DNA of 25,962 nucleotides from JBBRLG01 sp038231495 (GCA_038231495.1 JBBRLG010000026.1:1-25962); one strand, 5' to 3'; positions 7,914 through 17,107 are shown, numbered from the stretch's first letter. A program made the numbers and translations. The notes: generated by a model not told the origin, from the letters alone.

Positions 7914-8014
7914 CTTTGGAGTGCGGCGGCTCGACGCCGCTTTCTTTCTTTGGCAAGGCAACAGGCTCCGACGAAGAAAGAAAGAAAGCGGCGTCAAGCC
8001 ACCGCACTGCAAAG
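7914..8014. repeat. Large palindromic dispersed repeat
   Basis: Two 37-base arms, 7914-7950 and 7978-8014, are inverted copies matching at 34 of 37 positions, with a 27-base centre. The arms carry a GTGCGGYGGCTYGACGCCGC core followed by a CTTTCTTTC tail. It sits between the end of the polymerase gene (8032) and the start of the flippase gene (7842). Spurious proteins encoded by such elements (ECGG..TPLSF, KAASSRRTPK) are familiar from planctomycete and related genomes, so I read it as a non-autonomous dispersed repeat. It could also form a strong mRNA hairpin. Confidence 0.8.
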
Positions 8015-8031
8015 AGAAAAACACTCCTGCC

Positions 8032-9285
8032 CTACCGTGCCGGGACGGAAATGAGTCGTCCGTTCGGCCAGGCGAGTGTACGGATCGAGGGATTTAGCAC
8101 GGGTTGACGGGCGGCTTGCAGGCGGATGCAGTGCAAGGCAATCGCCTGGAACGCGGCGAACCAGAGCCAGTTGTACCGATACAGGTTGTGCCCGGCCCAG
8201 CCCATTAACAGCAGCAGCACCACGTTCAAAGCCACTGCCCGCGAGACGTGATAAAGGAAGTCCGGCTTGCGATGGCGGTAATGCCGCCGGGTCTCGCGCC
8301 AGTTCAGATAGAAGCAGAACAGGAAGGCCAGAAAGGTCACGACGCCGACGACGCCCATCTCCGAAACGACCTGCCCGTAAACGTTGTGGGAGTTGTACCC
8401 CTGGCCCGTGGCGTAGAGGAAGGCACCGGGGCCTACACCCAGGACGGGGTTTTCGTCCCACAGCCGGAACCCTTCGAGGAAGCCGCCGATCCGGCCTTCC
8501 GCCGACTCCTGGGCATTCGCCGGCCCGCGGCTGGAATCGACCAGCGTGAGAAAGCGGTCCTGAAGGAACCCCGGCATAAACGCCACCAGCAGCACCGTCG
8601 CGACGCCCAGGAACACGACCATTTTCGACCGCGACCGCGACAGCAAGAGGCAGCAAAGGCCGAAGACGCCCAGGCCGACGAAGCCTGTACGCGACCCCGT
8701 CATGATGATGCAAGCACATGCCACTGCGGTGTAGGTGCCCAGCAGCAAACGCCCACTCAGGGAGCGGGTTTGGTTCCAGAATGGCAACGTTAGCGGCAGG
8801 GAAAGCAACACGGTCGAGGCGAACGCATTCGGGTCCGCGTAGGTAACGTCCACGCCAACCATGCGCACGATACTTTGCCGATATTCAAAGCGGCCGTTGA
8901 TGTATTCAAATAGCGAATGCACCATATAAACGCCGACCGCGGCGAGAAACAGCGACAGCAGGCGGCGTAGGGACTTTTCGTCGCGAACGCTCGTCACGAC
9001 GAGGACGTAAAACAGGGCCACTTTGCAGAACGACTCGAAGGCCGTGCTACAGCGCTCGAGTTCCCGGAACGGACTGGCAAGCCAGCAAACGGTCAGGGCG
9101 GCCGTGAACGCAATGATCGCGACGTGCAGGCGGTTGGACAGCAAGCCCTTGCCCGGCGACACGGCCCAGAATGCCAGCATCATCAGGAAGTAGCCGCGCT
9201 CGAGCTGCAACTCGCCGAGCACCGGGTAGTATTCAAAGGGGCGATGGATGCACAGCCACAGGTAACCGCCGAGGAGCCAGATCAT
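8032..9285 (-). CDS. O-antigen ligase / Wzy-like polymerase
   Basis: A 417-residue multi-pass membrane protein of the Wzy/WaaL/RfaL family. It carries features of the Wzy_C group: DPNAFA (151-156), TGSRTG (196-201), and the large-loop signature NPVLGVGPG (279-287) followed by SHNVY (299-303), where the His is normally essential. The N-terminal pattern with PFEYYPVLGEL resembles the O-glycosylation-ligase-like proteins found in exosortase loci. It would join lipid-linked repeat units into polymer, or transfer glycan to an acceptor, on the outer face of the inner membrane. It is the only polymerase candidate in the window. The ribosome binding site lies within a 12-base palindrome (9288-9299). 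Confidence 0.88.
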   Translation of the reverse strand: MIWLLGGYLWLCIHRPFEYYPVLGELQLERGYFLMMLAFWAVSPGKGLLSNRLHVAIIAFTAALTVCWLASPFRELERCSTAFESFCKVALFYVLVVTSVRDEKSLRRLLSLFLAAVGVYMVHSLFEYINGRFEYRQSIVRMVGVDVTYADPNAFASTVLLSLPLTLPFWNQTRSLSGRLLLGTYTAVACACIIMTGSRTGFVGLGVFGLCCLLLSRSRSKMVVFLGVATVLLVAFMPGFLQDRFLTLVDSSRGPANAQESAEGRIGGFLEGFRLWDENPVLGVGPGAFLYATGQGYNSHNVYGQVVSEMGVVGVVTFLAFLFCFYLNWRETRRHYRHRKPDFLYHVSRAVALNVVLLLLMGWAGHNLYRYNWLWFAAFQAIALHCIRLQAARQPVLNPSIRTLAWPNGRLISVPAR

Positions 9286-9336
9286 AAGGAATCCATTCCA
9301 GTAAGAGCCGGGGTGTCCAATCTACCGCGGGCCGGG

Positions 9337-10587
9337 TTAACGCCGTGCCCTCCGTTCCCCAATCAATCGATCGAACACGGACGCAAGCTTCCAGGCCGAC
9401 GGCGTGTTGTCGAACCGCGCGCGGGCCAGGGGGGCGAACGACCGCGCCTCTGCCGTCCAGGGCAATTCGATGGCCTCCCGCAGCCCGGCGGCTAACGCCT
9501 GAACGTTGCCCGGCGGGACGACACGGGCGGGCGTCCCGCGCAGCACTTCGCGTAAACCAATGCAATCCGTACCCAGGACGGGGATGCCCGCCGTCATCGC
9601 TTCCATGGCCAGCAGGGATGACGCCTCCCACTGCGACGGGATCACGAGGAGGTCGAGTTGGGCGAGGACGGGTCGCACGTCGGGCATAAAGTCGAGGACC
9701 GTCACGTGCTCGGCCAGGCCCAGGCGGCGCACGGTCGCCAGGTACTCATTGCGGTAGTCGCCGGAACCCACTGCCACCAGATGGAAGGGAGCCGCCGTCC
9801 CTTGGGACACAATCTCACGGAGGGCTTGGATCAGCGGCAAAAACCCCTTTTGCTCCATAAACCGGCCGAGAAATCCTACCACGCGGACGTTGCCTGCTAG
9901 ATTCAATCGCCGCCGCAAGTCCGCGGTAGGCACCTGACAGGAAGGCGGCGTTACACCCAGTAAAATCCCATTCAAGATCGTAGTTATCGATGAATCCGAC
10001 TGCCGTAACGAGGGCAAATAGTCGAGTAGGTTTTGCCGAACGTCCTCACTGACGGGGACCAAGGCGTGGACCTGTTTGAGTAGGTAGCCCAGTGCCGCGC
10101 GTTTGACAAGCCCCGACAGCCCCGCGAAGTGACAGGGCCGGAACACGTCGTGCAGCGTCGCGACGTGGGGATAATTCAGTGCGGTATTCGCCAGGGAGGA
10201 GTGGACCGCGGCCGTGACCCCGTGGGAGTGGAGCAGGTCAAAGCGCCCCGTCCGCAGTTGGCGCCGCACCGCGCGCCACAAGCCGCACCGCTTGCCCCGG
10301 ACGGGCACCCCCACACACTCGACCCCATCAAGGCGGGCGAGGGAGTCGCCCAGGGTTTTCAACGTGCCGTCCTCCGGGCCGACAAAGGTGAAGCGATACC
10401 CCGCGCCGGCAAGCGTCGGGTAGTTGTAGAGCAGGTGCGTCCGAATCCCACCCACCGGCCACCGCACGGCAACAAGGATTCGGCCCCCTTGCGAAGTCCT
10501 GGGGGGGAACGTCAGGGGCATCCGCAGCGTGTCGGTCAGGGCGGCGACCGGCAACGACGGTGGCAATTCATTCATGGTGGTTGTCAT
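9337..10587 (-). CDS. Glycosyltransferase family 4 (GT-B)
   Basis: A 416-residue cytoplasmic GT-B glycosyltransferase. The N-terminal acceptor domain begins after about 35 residues with a strand and the PVGGIRTHLL loop. The C-terminal donor domain contains the retaining-GT E-x7-E motif in QWEASSLLAMEAM, followed by AGIPVLGTD. It should transfer a sugar from a nucleotide donor onto the growing lipid-linked unit; donor and linkage cannot be read from sequence. A second in-frame ATG is at 10575; 10587 is preferred because GAGGGTAGGA precedes it. It is 54 bases downstream of the GT-C-like membrane gene and 51 upstream of the polymerase. Confidence 0.9.
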   Translation of the reverse strand: MTTTMNELPPSLPVAALTDTLRMPLTFPPRTSQGGRILVAVRWPVGGIRTHLLYNYPTLAGAGYRFTFVGPEDGTLKTLGDSLARLDGVECVGVPVRGKRCGLWRAVRRQLRTGRFDLLHSHGVTAAVHSSLANTALNYPHVATLHDVFRPCHFAGLSGLVKRAALGYLLKQVHALVPVSEDVRQNLLDYLPSLRQSDSSITTILNGILLGVTPPSCQVPTADLRRRLNLAGNVRVVGFLGRFMEQKGFLPLIQALREIVSQGTAAPFHLVAVGSGDYRNEYLATVRRLGLAEHVTVLDFMPDVRPVLAQLDLLVIPSQWEASSLLAMEAMTAGIPVLGTDCIGLREVLRGTPARVVPPGNVQALAAGLREAIELPWTAEARSFAPLARARFDNTPSAWKLASVFDRLIGERRARR

Positions 10588-10641
10588 GGCGTCCTACCCT
10601 CAGTGTCGGCCTGGCTTTCTTTGAACCGTAGTGGTCGGGCT

Positions 10642-12219
10642 TTAACGCGGCGGGACGGCATTTGCCCCGACCGGAACGTAGACGACGTAACCCTCGCGTT
10701 CGGCGTGAAAGCGGTAATGCTGCCGCAATGCCGTGACGACCGCCGGCCCAAAAGCACGATCCTCCCACCGAGAACGATCGGTGGCAGGCGTTGCTGCATC
10801 CAGGCGTTGCAACAAAACAACGTAGGCAAACTCGCGCGCCTCGATGCGCTGGACCAGCGGCTCGGTCAATTCTGGGTGGGAGATCGACATTCGCGCAACG
10901 GCGTAGGGGTCCATCACGATAGGCAAGCGGCTCCGCGACAGTTCCACGAAACCGTCTTCCGCCAGGATCGGACCGTCGTCCGCGATGAGATCGGCCAGCG
11001 GCGGCACCGAGAAAGCCGGATCAACCTTGTTCGTCTGGACCGAGCGGACGGCACCGAGTACCGGGAAAACGAGCGTGTTCACCCAGGACGTGAACAGCAC
11101 CCACAGCATGGTAAGCGCGAGCACGAATCGAACGGCTCCGCCTGCCGCTCGCAACGGCGGCAGCGCTCCCCACAGGACGCCGGACAGGGCGACCGCGAAA
11201 ACGATCAGGTCGAGAAGGTGGTTGGTGTCCGCGGCGCGGTCGGTGAAGACGACGCACGTGTTGGCGAGACAGGCATAAGCCCCGTAGTGAAAAAGGGTGT
11301 TGCGCCGCTGGATGGCGGCCGCGCCGAGTTCGACGGCAAGAGCCGGGATCAAAAAGGACACGGCGTTGCCGCTCCTGCCCAGCTTCCACAACAGCATCAA
11401 TGGCGCACAGAGTACGTCCCTGGCACTGACGCCCGCGACGGAAAGTGCCGCGAAACTCGCGTACATGCGGCCGGAAGTCAACCAATGGCAAGACACCAAA
11501 ACTGCGACCGCGGTCAGGATGGTCGCCCCCAGGAAATACGGCAGGTAGCGCCGGTCCCGCACCAGGAAATAAGCGGTAATTGCGGCAGGCCCCCATAGGG
11601 CGCTGAATTTGGCCAACAACGCCAGTGCGCAACAAAAACCTGCCAGCGCCACGCGGCCGCGCGTCGGTTGGGCGTGGACCAACAGCAGTGCCGCGAACTG
11701 ACACACCACTGGCAACAGGTCGCCCCGGATCGTGGTGGCGGCCAGATAGCCGCAGTCCGTTAGAAAGAGGAAACTGATGGTGGCTGTGGCGACACTCCGC
11801 GGGCAGTGGGCACTCCGCAGCACGAACCAGAGTTGGGCGCACAAGGCAAAGGTCAGGGTGTAGGTCAGGATTTTTCCGGAGATTATGTATTCGCCGGTGA
11901 GCCGGGCCAGGCCGGCGTGGAGGACGAATTCCAGGGGCATGTAGCGCGTGCCGCCGTAGCGGGCACCGTCGTAGAGTTCGGGGTAAAACACCCCGTGGTT
12001 GAGGTGCGCCGCCAGGGACGCGTAGATCGACGAGCAGAAGTTTAGCTGAAAGCGATCGCCCAGGTGCGTGGCCGCCAACACCAGGTAGGACAGCAAAACG
12101 CCCAGGCCGGCGGCGACCAAGCCCGCGCGCAGTACGGCGAACGCGAGCCGATGCAAGCGCGGCGGGGCCGAACTTTGCTCCTCAAATGTAGGTCCGAGCG
12201 TCACCGTTGCGTTAGCCAT
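10642..12219 (-). CDS. Multi-pass GT-C-like membrane protein
   Basis: A 525-residue integral membrane protein with roughly 11-12 hydrophobic segments and a first periplasmic loop containing PELYDGARYGGTRYMPLEF (80-98). That loop pattern is seen in polyprenyl-phosphate-sugar-dependent membrane glycosyltransferases of the GT39/GT87 type, where an acidic residue in the first loop is catalytic. The C-terminal about 130 residues form a soluble domain. Its start overlaps the stop of the upstream GT4 gene by 8 bases, which implies translational coupling. A role in adding a side sugar or modifying the glycan outside the membrane is inferred; no exact family is recognised. Confidence 0.82.
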   Translation of the reverse strand: MANATVTLGPTFEEQSSAPPRLHRLAFAVLRAGLVAAGLGVLLSYLVLAATHLGDRFQLNFCSSIYASLAAHLNHGVFYPELYDGARYGGTRYMPLEFVLHAGLARLTGEYIISGKILTYTLTFALCAQLWFVLRSAHCPRSVATATISFLFLTDCGYLAATTIRGDLLPVVCQFAALLLVHAQPTRGRVALAGFCCALALLAKFSALWGPAAITAYFLVRDRRYLPYFLGATILTAVAVLVSCHWLTSGRMYASFAALSVAGVSARDVLCAPLMLLWKLGRSGNAVSFLIPALAVELGAAAIQRRNTLFHYGAYACLANTCVVFTDRAADTNHLLDLIVFAVALSGVLWGALPPLRAAGGAVRFVLALTMLWVLFTSWVNTLVFPVLGAVRSVQTNKVDPAFSVPPLADLIADDGPILAEDGFVELSRSRLPIVMDPYAVARMSISHPELTEPLVQRIEAREFAYVVLLQRLDAATPATDRSRWEDRAFGPAVVTALRQHYRFHAEREGYVVYVPVGANAVPPR

Positions 12220-13453
12220 GAGTCGATAACCTCGGCTTCAATTGACCCTTGGCAACTCCGTGACGGGCCATCCCCAGGTAGAACCGCTCGAAGCGGCGGA
12301 TCATGGCCTCGCGCGAATAGTGATCGCCGGCCCGACGCCGGGCCGTATCTCCCAGTGCCAGCGCCAACTTGGGTGCCCGAAGGAGTTGGGCAATTGCCCC
12401 CGCCAGCGCGACTTCGTCCCCGGCCGGAGTGACCAACCCGTGGACGCCGTTTTCAATCAAGTCGCTCACGGCCCCCACATTGGTCGCGATGATTGCCCGT
12501 CCCGCCGCCATGTATTCCAGCACGGCGTTGGGCATGCCCTCGGCATGGGAACACAGGACCGCCACGTCCACCGCACCGAGAAACGACGGCACATCGTCCA
12601 CCTGGCCGCACAACTCGAACTTGCCTACCAGGCCACAGTGACGGATCAGCTGTTCCAACTCCGGGCGCTGGTGCCCGTCCCCGGCGACGCGAAAGCGTAG
12701 GTTGGGAAAAGTCCCAACAAGCTTCGCGGCGGCGCGGACGAGGAGATCAATGCCCTTCACCGGTCGAAGATTGGCCACCACCCCCACCGTGACAATCGCA
12801 TCCCTGTCCCACGCCCGGAGTGGCGGAATCCGGGCAAAGCGGTCGAGATTGACCCCGTTTTCCAGCACGAACACGCGCTCCGGGTCTGGGCGCTCGTGGC
12901 CCAGCAGAGCGTCGCGCGCGGCCCGACAGTTCGCAATGGTGTGGGTCGTCAGGCTGTTGAGCAGCCTACCCAGGAGGCGATGCCGGGGCGTGAGCCAGTG
13001 TCCCAGGTTGTTGCGGGTCCGGATGCGACCGGGCACCCCCGCTAGCCAGGCGAGCGGGATGCCGAAGTAGGTACTGTCCGGAAAGTAGACCTGGACGGCG
13101 TCAATGCGCTCCTGCCGCAGAAAGCACCGGAAACGCAGGGCTGCCCGAATCGAGCCAAGCCGCGCCAGCGCGCCGACGCCCAGGCGAATCACCGGGCAAT
13201 CGGTCGGTTCCAACTCGCGCGAACGTTCATTGTCGCCCCGCAGGAGACAAAGGTAAGGAAGTACACGCGCGCGATCGAGGTGGCGGATCAAAGCCAATAA
13301 TTGGGTTTCCGTGCCGGCGCGGGCTAACTCGTCGATCAGGAAGCAAACGCGCAAGGGTCTGTTCCCCGACGCGCTATCGGCGGAATCGCTTGGGAGCCAG
13401 GTCCGCAGCTGCGGTGTACGAAGTTCACTCGTCGCGTTCATGGTGCCCGTCAT
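12212..13453 (-). CDS. Glycosyltransferase family 4 (GT-B)
   Basis: A 413-residue GT-B glycosyltransferase. After a 30-residue polar lead it shows the acceptor-domain start LRVCFLIDELARAGTETQLL, with the glycine/threonine loop typical of the family. The donor domain has GVVANLRPVKGIDLLVRAA and the E-x7-E motif in HAEGMPNAVLEYMAAG. It should add one sugar of the repeat unit on the cytoplasmic side. The start at 13453 is 4 bases past the stop of the preceding GT4 gene; an ATG at 13441 is possible, and neither has a strong ribosome site, so coupling is likely. Confidence 0.9.
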   Translation of the reverse strand: MTGTMNATSELRTPQLRTWLPSDSADSASGNRPLRVCFLIDELARAGTETQLLALIRHLDRARVLPYLCLLRGDNERSRELEPTDCPVIRLGVGALARLGSIRAALRFRCFLRQERIDAVQVYFPDSTYFGIPLAWLAGVPGRIRTRNNLGHWLTPRHRLLGRLLNSLTTHTIANCRAARDALLGHERPDPERVFVLENGVNLDRFARIPPLRAWDRDAIVTVGVVANLRPVKGIDLLVRAAAKLVGTFPNLRFRVAGDGHQRPELEQLIRHCGLVGKFELCGQVDDVPSFLGAVDVAVLCSHAEGMPNAVLEYMAAGRAIIATNVGAVSDLIENGVHGLVTPAGDEVALAGAIAQLLRAPKLALALGDTARRRAGDHYSREAMIRRFERFYLGMARHGVAKGQLKPRLSTHG

Positions 13454-13457
13454 CCCG

Positions 13458-14744
13458 TTAGCGCGAAGTCATCTCGACTAGGGCCGATTCCTCGTTCGCC
13501 TCTGCCGCAGCGACTGCCTGGTTTTCAGGCGTAGAACTCTCATTCCCAGGGCGGTCATCGGCCTGAATTGGCAAAACGATTGGCTCGTTCTGGGGCACAA
13601 TCGCGTTACCGGCGGTGGTCGGCGCGCTGCCTGCGGTAGGTAGAAGCTGCGCGAAGAGCTGCCGATAGCGGTTTGCTTGCTCGCTAAATGCAAATTGCTT
13701 GGCGACGGTTTCGCGGCCCTTGGCGCTCATCTCCCGCAGACGTTCGGGCGACGCGAGAGCTTTCAGGATGCCATCCGCGAGCGCCTCCGCATCACCGGGA
13801 GGAACCAGGTAGCCGTTGACGCCGTCCGCCACGACCTCCGGCGTACCCCCTACGGCGGTGGCCACGACGGGCACGCCCGCGGCAAAGGCTTCAAGCACGA
13901 CGTTGGGCAATCCCTCGGTGTAAGACGGCAGCACGAGCAAATCGAAGAAGGGGACGTGGCGGTCGAGGTCCGCGCGAAATCCATTCAGCGAGACCACGCC
14001 GCCCAGGCCCAGTGTTTTGATCTGCTCGGCCAACTGGACCCTACAGGGGCCGGCACCGAAGAGGACAAAGCCCACGCCCGGATCGACCCGCTGCACGATG
14101 TCCGCGGCCCGCACCAGGACATCAAAGCCCTTCTCGGGACTTAGCCTGCCCGCTGCGCCGACGATGGCGGTTTTCGGCTGCCGGAAGGTGCGCAGCAGCT
14201 TGTTGCGGTAAAGCGGGTCGGGGTCGGCAAAGCGGTTCAGGTCAATCGCGTTGGCAATGACCGTGACTCGTTGACTGGGAACGCCGGCCCGCCGGACCTT
14301 GACAGCCTGGGCTTCGGAGACGCAGACTACGTGGTCCATCCAGCGCAAGTGGAAGCGGTCGAGTGCCTCATAAAACCGCACCTTTTTGCATTCCCCCGTC
14401 CAGCCGCGGGCGATGGCGACCGCGGGAATGCGCAGCCGCCGGGCCGCAAAACGTCCGAGCAGGTTGGCCTTGTAACCGTGGCAACAAAGAACCTGGGTGC
14501 CTAGCCGCGCCAGTTCCGCAGTCAACTCGGCGATGGCGGCCCGGAAGCGCGGCGTGTCTGCCTTCAACGCGATGCCTTCAAAGCCCGCCTTGCGCACCTG
14601 GCCGAGAAAGGACTGGCAACGACCACCTTCGGCAAAAGCGACGAAAGCAGTCTCCGCCTCCGCCGACAAGCTCTTGGCCAGGCCGAGCATTTGCCGCTCC
14701 GGCCCGCCAAAAAACGTCGAGGCGGTCAGGTGTGCTATTTTCAT
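13458..14744 (-). CDS. Glycosyltransferase family 4 with acidic C-terminal tail
   Basis: A 428-residue GT-B glycosyltransferase. It starts MKIAHLTASTFFGGPERQ with the usual GG-x-E loop. It contains VGAAGRLSPEKGFDVLVRAA and the E-x7-E motif in YTEGLPNVVLEAFAAG. The catalytic domain ends near residue 370; the last 58 residues form a low-complexity tail rich in Ala, Glu, Asn, Pro and Thr that is not part of the fold. No clear Shine-Dalgarno site is seen. It is followed 4 bases later by the next glycosyltransferase. Donor sugar unknown. Confidence 0.9.
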   Translation of the reverse strand: MKIAHLTASTFFGGPERQMLGLAKSLSAEAETAFVAFAEGGRCQSFLGQVRKAGFEGIALKADTPRFRAAIAELTAELARLGTQVLCCHGYKANLLGRFAARRLRIPAVAIARGWTGECKKVRFYEALDRFHLRWMDHVVCVSEAQAVKVRRAGVPSQRVTVIANAIDLNRFADPDPLYRNKLLRTFRQPKTAIVGAAGRLSPEKGFDVLVRAADIVQRVDPGVGFVLFGAGPCRVQLAEQIKTLGLGGVVSLNGFRADLDRHVPFFDLLVLPSYTEGLPNVVLEAFAAGVPVVATAVGGTPEVVADGVNGYLVPPGDAEALADGILKALASPERLREMSAKGRETVAKQFAFSEQANRYRQLFAQLLPTAGSAPTTAGNAIVPQNEPIVLPIQADDRPGNESSTPENQAVAAAEANEESALVEMTSR

Positions 14745-14799
14745 GGGTCGTACCGTGTGTGCCCGTGTCCCGTGGAATCCTACCCGTGCCCGTCACATC

Positions 14800-16107
14800 C
14801 TAGCCTGTAGGTGTCGTCAGGCACCCGGCCCAAACGCGGTCGAGGCGGGCGGCCAGCCGGTCCCAGTCGTAGGCCGCCGCGACTGCCCGACAGCCCCGTG
14901 CCGCTTGTTGAGCCTGGGCCGCCGGCTGCTGCATGCCGGCCAGGATGGCGGGGGCCATGTCGGCGATCGTTTCGACGACGGTAAGGTGCTTGTCGGCGTC
15001 AAGCTCCAGGCCTTCCGCGCCGATCCGCGTCGAAAGGACCGGCAGCGCACTGGCGAGCGCTTCGAGGATTTTGAGCCGCGAGCCGCCGCCGATGCGTAGC
15101 GGGACTACCAACGAACCGCACGACGCCAGGTAGGGCCGAACGTCCCCCACGTTGGCGTGCAGCTCCACGCCGGCCCGGCCCGCAACCTTCGCGCGGAGCG
15201 CAGCCGGGGGCTTACGGCCGACGATGACCAGGCGGGCGTCCGGTTCGGCGGCGCGCACCGCGGGGAACACCGTGTCCAGGAGCAGATCGACGCCATCAAG
15301 GTTTGGCCGCCAATCGAGGCTGCCGAGGAACAACAGGTGCTTCGGGTTGCGAGCCTGGCCGCGCGGACGGAAGTAGGCGGTATCGACGCCGTTCTCCACA
15401 ACATCGACCCGCCGTACCCCGTAGGCGCTCCGAAACACCTGGGCGTCCAACTCCGACACGGCGATCGTGCGGTGGGCACTGGCCAGGGCGGTACGCTCGA
15501 ACCGCTGGAATTTCAGCCATTGCTGTTTGATGTACCACCGGCGCATTGCGTTTTCTTCGGTCTCGTAGTAACGCCGCCAGATGGCCGCTTCGACGTTTTG
15601 CGTGTGAACGATACGCGGCCCCGGCACGGACCGAAGCACCTCGGCATAGGGCGTCCATTCGCACTGCCACAGGTCCACAGGGTTTTGAGCGGCGTAGGAC
15701 TCAAGCGCGTGGCGCATCTGTCGGCTGGTGTGGGACGTGACCGAATACGGCAACGGCGATAGGAGATTGGCTCCGAGGCGGGCGTAAAACCCTATCCCCG
15801 CTTTCGGCGGCACTCGGCGCTTGACGACCACCGACGCGATGCCATGATCGGCAAGGTAAGCCACGGCCGGCTTCACTTCACTGGCGTCAACGTTTTGGTG
15901 GCAGAGGTAGGTTAGCTGATGGCACCGGGCCAGCCGGGTCATCAGGCTCAGCGTGCGGATGCGCTTGCCCGAGTTGGGCGGGTAGGGCAATTCTTCATCA
16001 ACCAGGACCACGCGCAGGCGCCGACCGTCAAACGGCGGCGCGCCCGTGTCGCATGGCGGTCGCTGAACGACAGCGCTCGAAACTACAGGCGTGGCCAAGT
16101 CATTCAT
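14800..16107 (-). CDS. TIGR03087-type glycosyltransferase of exosortase loci
   Basis: A 435-residue GT-B glycosyltransferase resembling the family annotated as PEP-CTERM/EpsH1 (XrtA) system-associated sugar transferase. Its hallmark is the N-terminal segment PYPPNSGKRIRT (41-52) after the first strand VVLVDEEL, and a C-terminal PLRIGGGSRLKILEALA nucleotide-sugar site. Length is slightly above normal because of a 30-residue variable lead. It supports the view that this EPS cluster belongs to the exosortase type. No strong ribosome site precedes the ATG. It lies 63 bases downstream of the deacetylase gene. Confidence 0.88.
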   Translation of the reverse strand: MNDLATPVVSSAVVQRPPCDTGAPPFDGRRLRVVLVDEELPYPPNSGKRIRTLSLMTRLARCHQLTYLCHQNVDASEVKPAVAYLADHGIASVVVKRRVPPKAGIGFYARLGANLLSPLPYSVTSHTSRQMRHALESYAAQNPVDLWQCEWTPYAEVLRSVPGPRIVHTQNVEAAIWRRYYETEENAMRRWYIKQQWLKFQRFERTALASAHRTIAVSELDAQVFRSAYGVRRVDVVENGVDTAYFRPRGQARNPKHLLFLGSLDWRPNLDGVDLLLDTVFPAVRAAEPDARLVIVGRKPPAALRAKVAGRAGVELHANVGDVRPYLASCGSLVVPLRIGGGSRLKILEALASALPVLSTRIGAEGLELDADKHLTVVETIADMAPAILAGMQQPAAQAQQAARGCRAVAAAYDWDRLAARLDRVWAGCLTTPTG

Positions 16108-16170
16108 CGCGCGTACCGATCATTCCGGTTGATAAACAAGGAGATTCTTACCGGCAACGCCCAGGGCTCC

Positions 16171-17097
16171 CTAGGCCGCGAGCCGACTTCCCGCAGGCGT
16201 TTGGCGTTTGCCCAGGTAACTGGCCAACGATTCCGAAAGCGGGGCGAAGGCGAAATCTTGCAGGAGTTTGGTTAGCCGCGCTTCCGTCTTGTGCAGGTTT
16301 ATGTAATGACGGAAGCGCGCCAGGCGGCGACCCGGCAGTCGGGGTTGCTCGGGGTCCACCTCCCAGGGGTGTAGGTACACGGAAAAAGGGCGGCCGGTTT
16401 TGTTGATCGCATTCAGTCCGAGCCGTGTCAGGGCGTAGGGGTACAGTCGAAAATAGCCGCCGCCCCCGACGGGCAGGGGGTAGCCCAGGTAGCGGCACAC
16501 CGGCGGCGGGTACTCCCACAGCTCCCCGGCGGCAAGCTCCAGTCGGTAGGGTTCCAACGGCGATTCGGCGATCCCGTAGCGGTCGTGGTGGGTCGGGTAG
16601 ATGCTGGAGTCGTACAGGAAACCCTCCTCCGCAAGAATCTCCAGCGCCCACAGTGACCGCCGCGTGACCGAAAAGCTCGGGGCACGGTAGGCAGTCACAG
16701 CCTCGCCCGTGGCGTCCTCAATGACGGTCCGCGCGCGGCGCAGGTCGGCCCGAAACTCCTCCGGCGTCTGGTCGTAGAGGAGGCGGTGGGCATAGCTGTG
16801 ACAGCCGATTTCGTGCTTGCCGGTCTGAATCGCCTTCACCAATTCGGGATGCCGCTCGGCGACCCAACCCAAAATGAAGAACGTGCCCCGCACGTCGGCG
16901 TCGGCAAGAATGCCTAGCAGGCGGTGGGTGTTGGCCTCGACGCGCGACTCCAGGTCGTCCCAGCGGTCCGGTGCCACGGTGTCCGCGAAGCCGGAGACGT
17001 GGTAGTAATCCTCGACGTCAATCGTCAAGGCGTTCAGCAACCGCTTGCCCGTAGGGGTGCCGAGATCCGCCGGTGCGTCGTGCAGTTGGATGGCCAT
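16171..17097 (-). CDS. XrtA-type polysaccharide deacetylase
   Basis: A 308-residue NodB-fold deacetylase of the family found in PEP-CTERM/EPS loci (C-terminal DUF3473-like region). Motifs: TIDVEDYYHV (25-34) with catalytic and metal Asp, GCHSYAHR (98-105) with the two metal His, RAPSFS (138-143), DSSIYP (163-168) and a late YLHPWE containing the last catalytic His. It should remove N-acetyl groups from the polysaccharide or its precursor. No signal peptide is seen, so it acts in the cytoplasm or is exported atypically. GAAGGGA precedes the ATG, 10 bases after the stop of the GT2 gene. Confidence 0.93.
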   Translation of the reverse strand: MAIQLHDAPADLGTPTGKRLLNALTIDVEDYYHVSGFADTVAPDRWDDLESRVEANTHRLLGILADADVRGTFFILGWVAERHPELVKAIQTGKHEIGCHSYAHRLLYDQTPEEFRADLRRARTVIEDATGEAVTAYRAPSFSVTRRSLWALEILAEEGFLYDSSIYPTHHDRYGIAESPLEPYRLELAAGELWEYPPPVCRYLGYPLPVGGGGYFRLYPYALTRLGLNAINKTGRPFSVYLHPWEVDPEQPRLPGRRLARFRHYINLHKTEARLTKLLQDFAFAPLSESLASYLGKRQTPAGSRLAA

Positions 17098-17107
17098 GAG
17101 TGTCCCT

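Noticed and set aside
7843..8007. 55-residue N-terminal extension of the flippase
   Set aside because: Encoded largely by a palindromic repeat arm; a good ribosome site and a typical flippase N-terminus are at 7842.
10129..11598. 489-residue plus-strand open frame
   Set aside because: Antisense to two well-supported genes; composition is Arg/Gln/His-rich without motifs.
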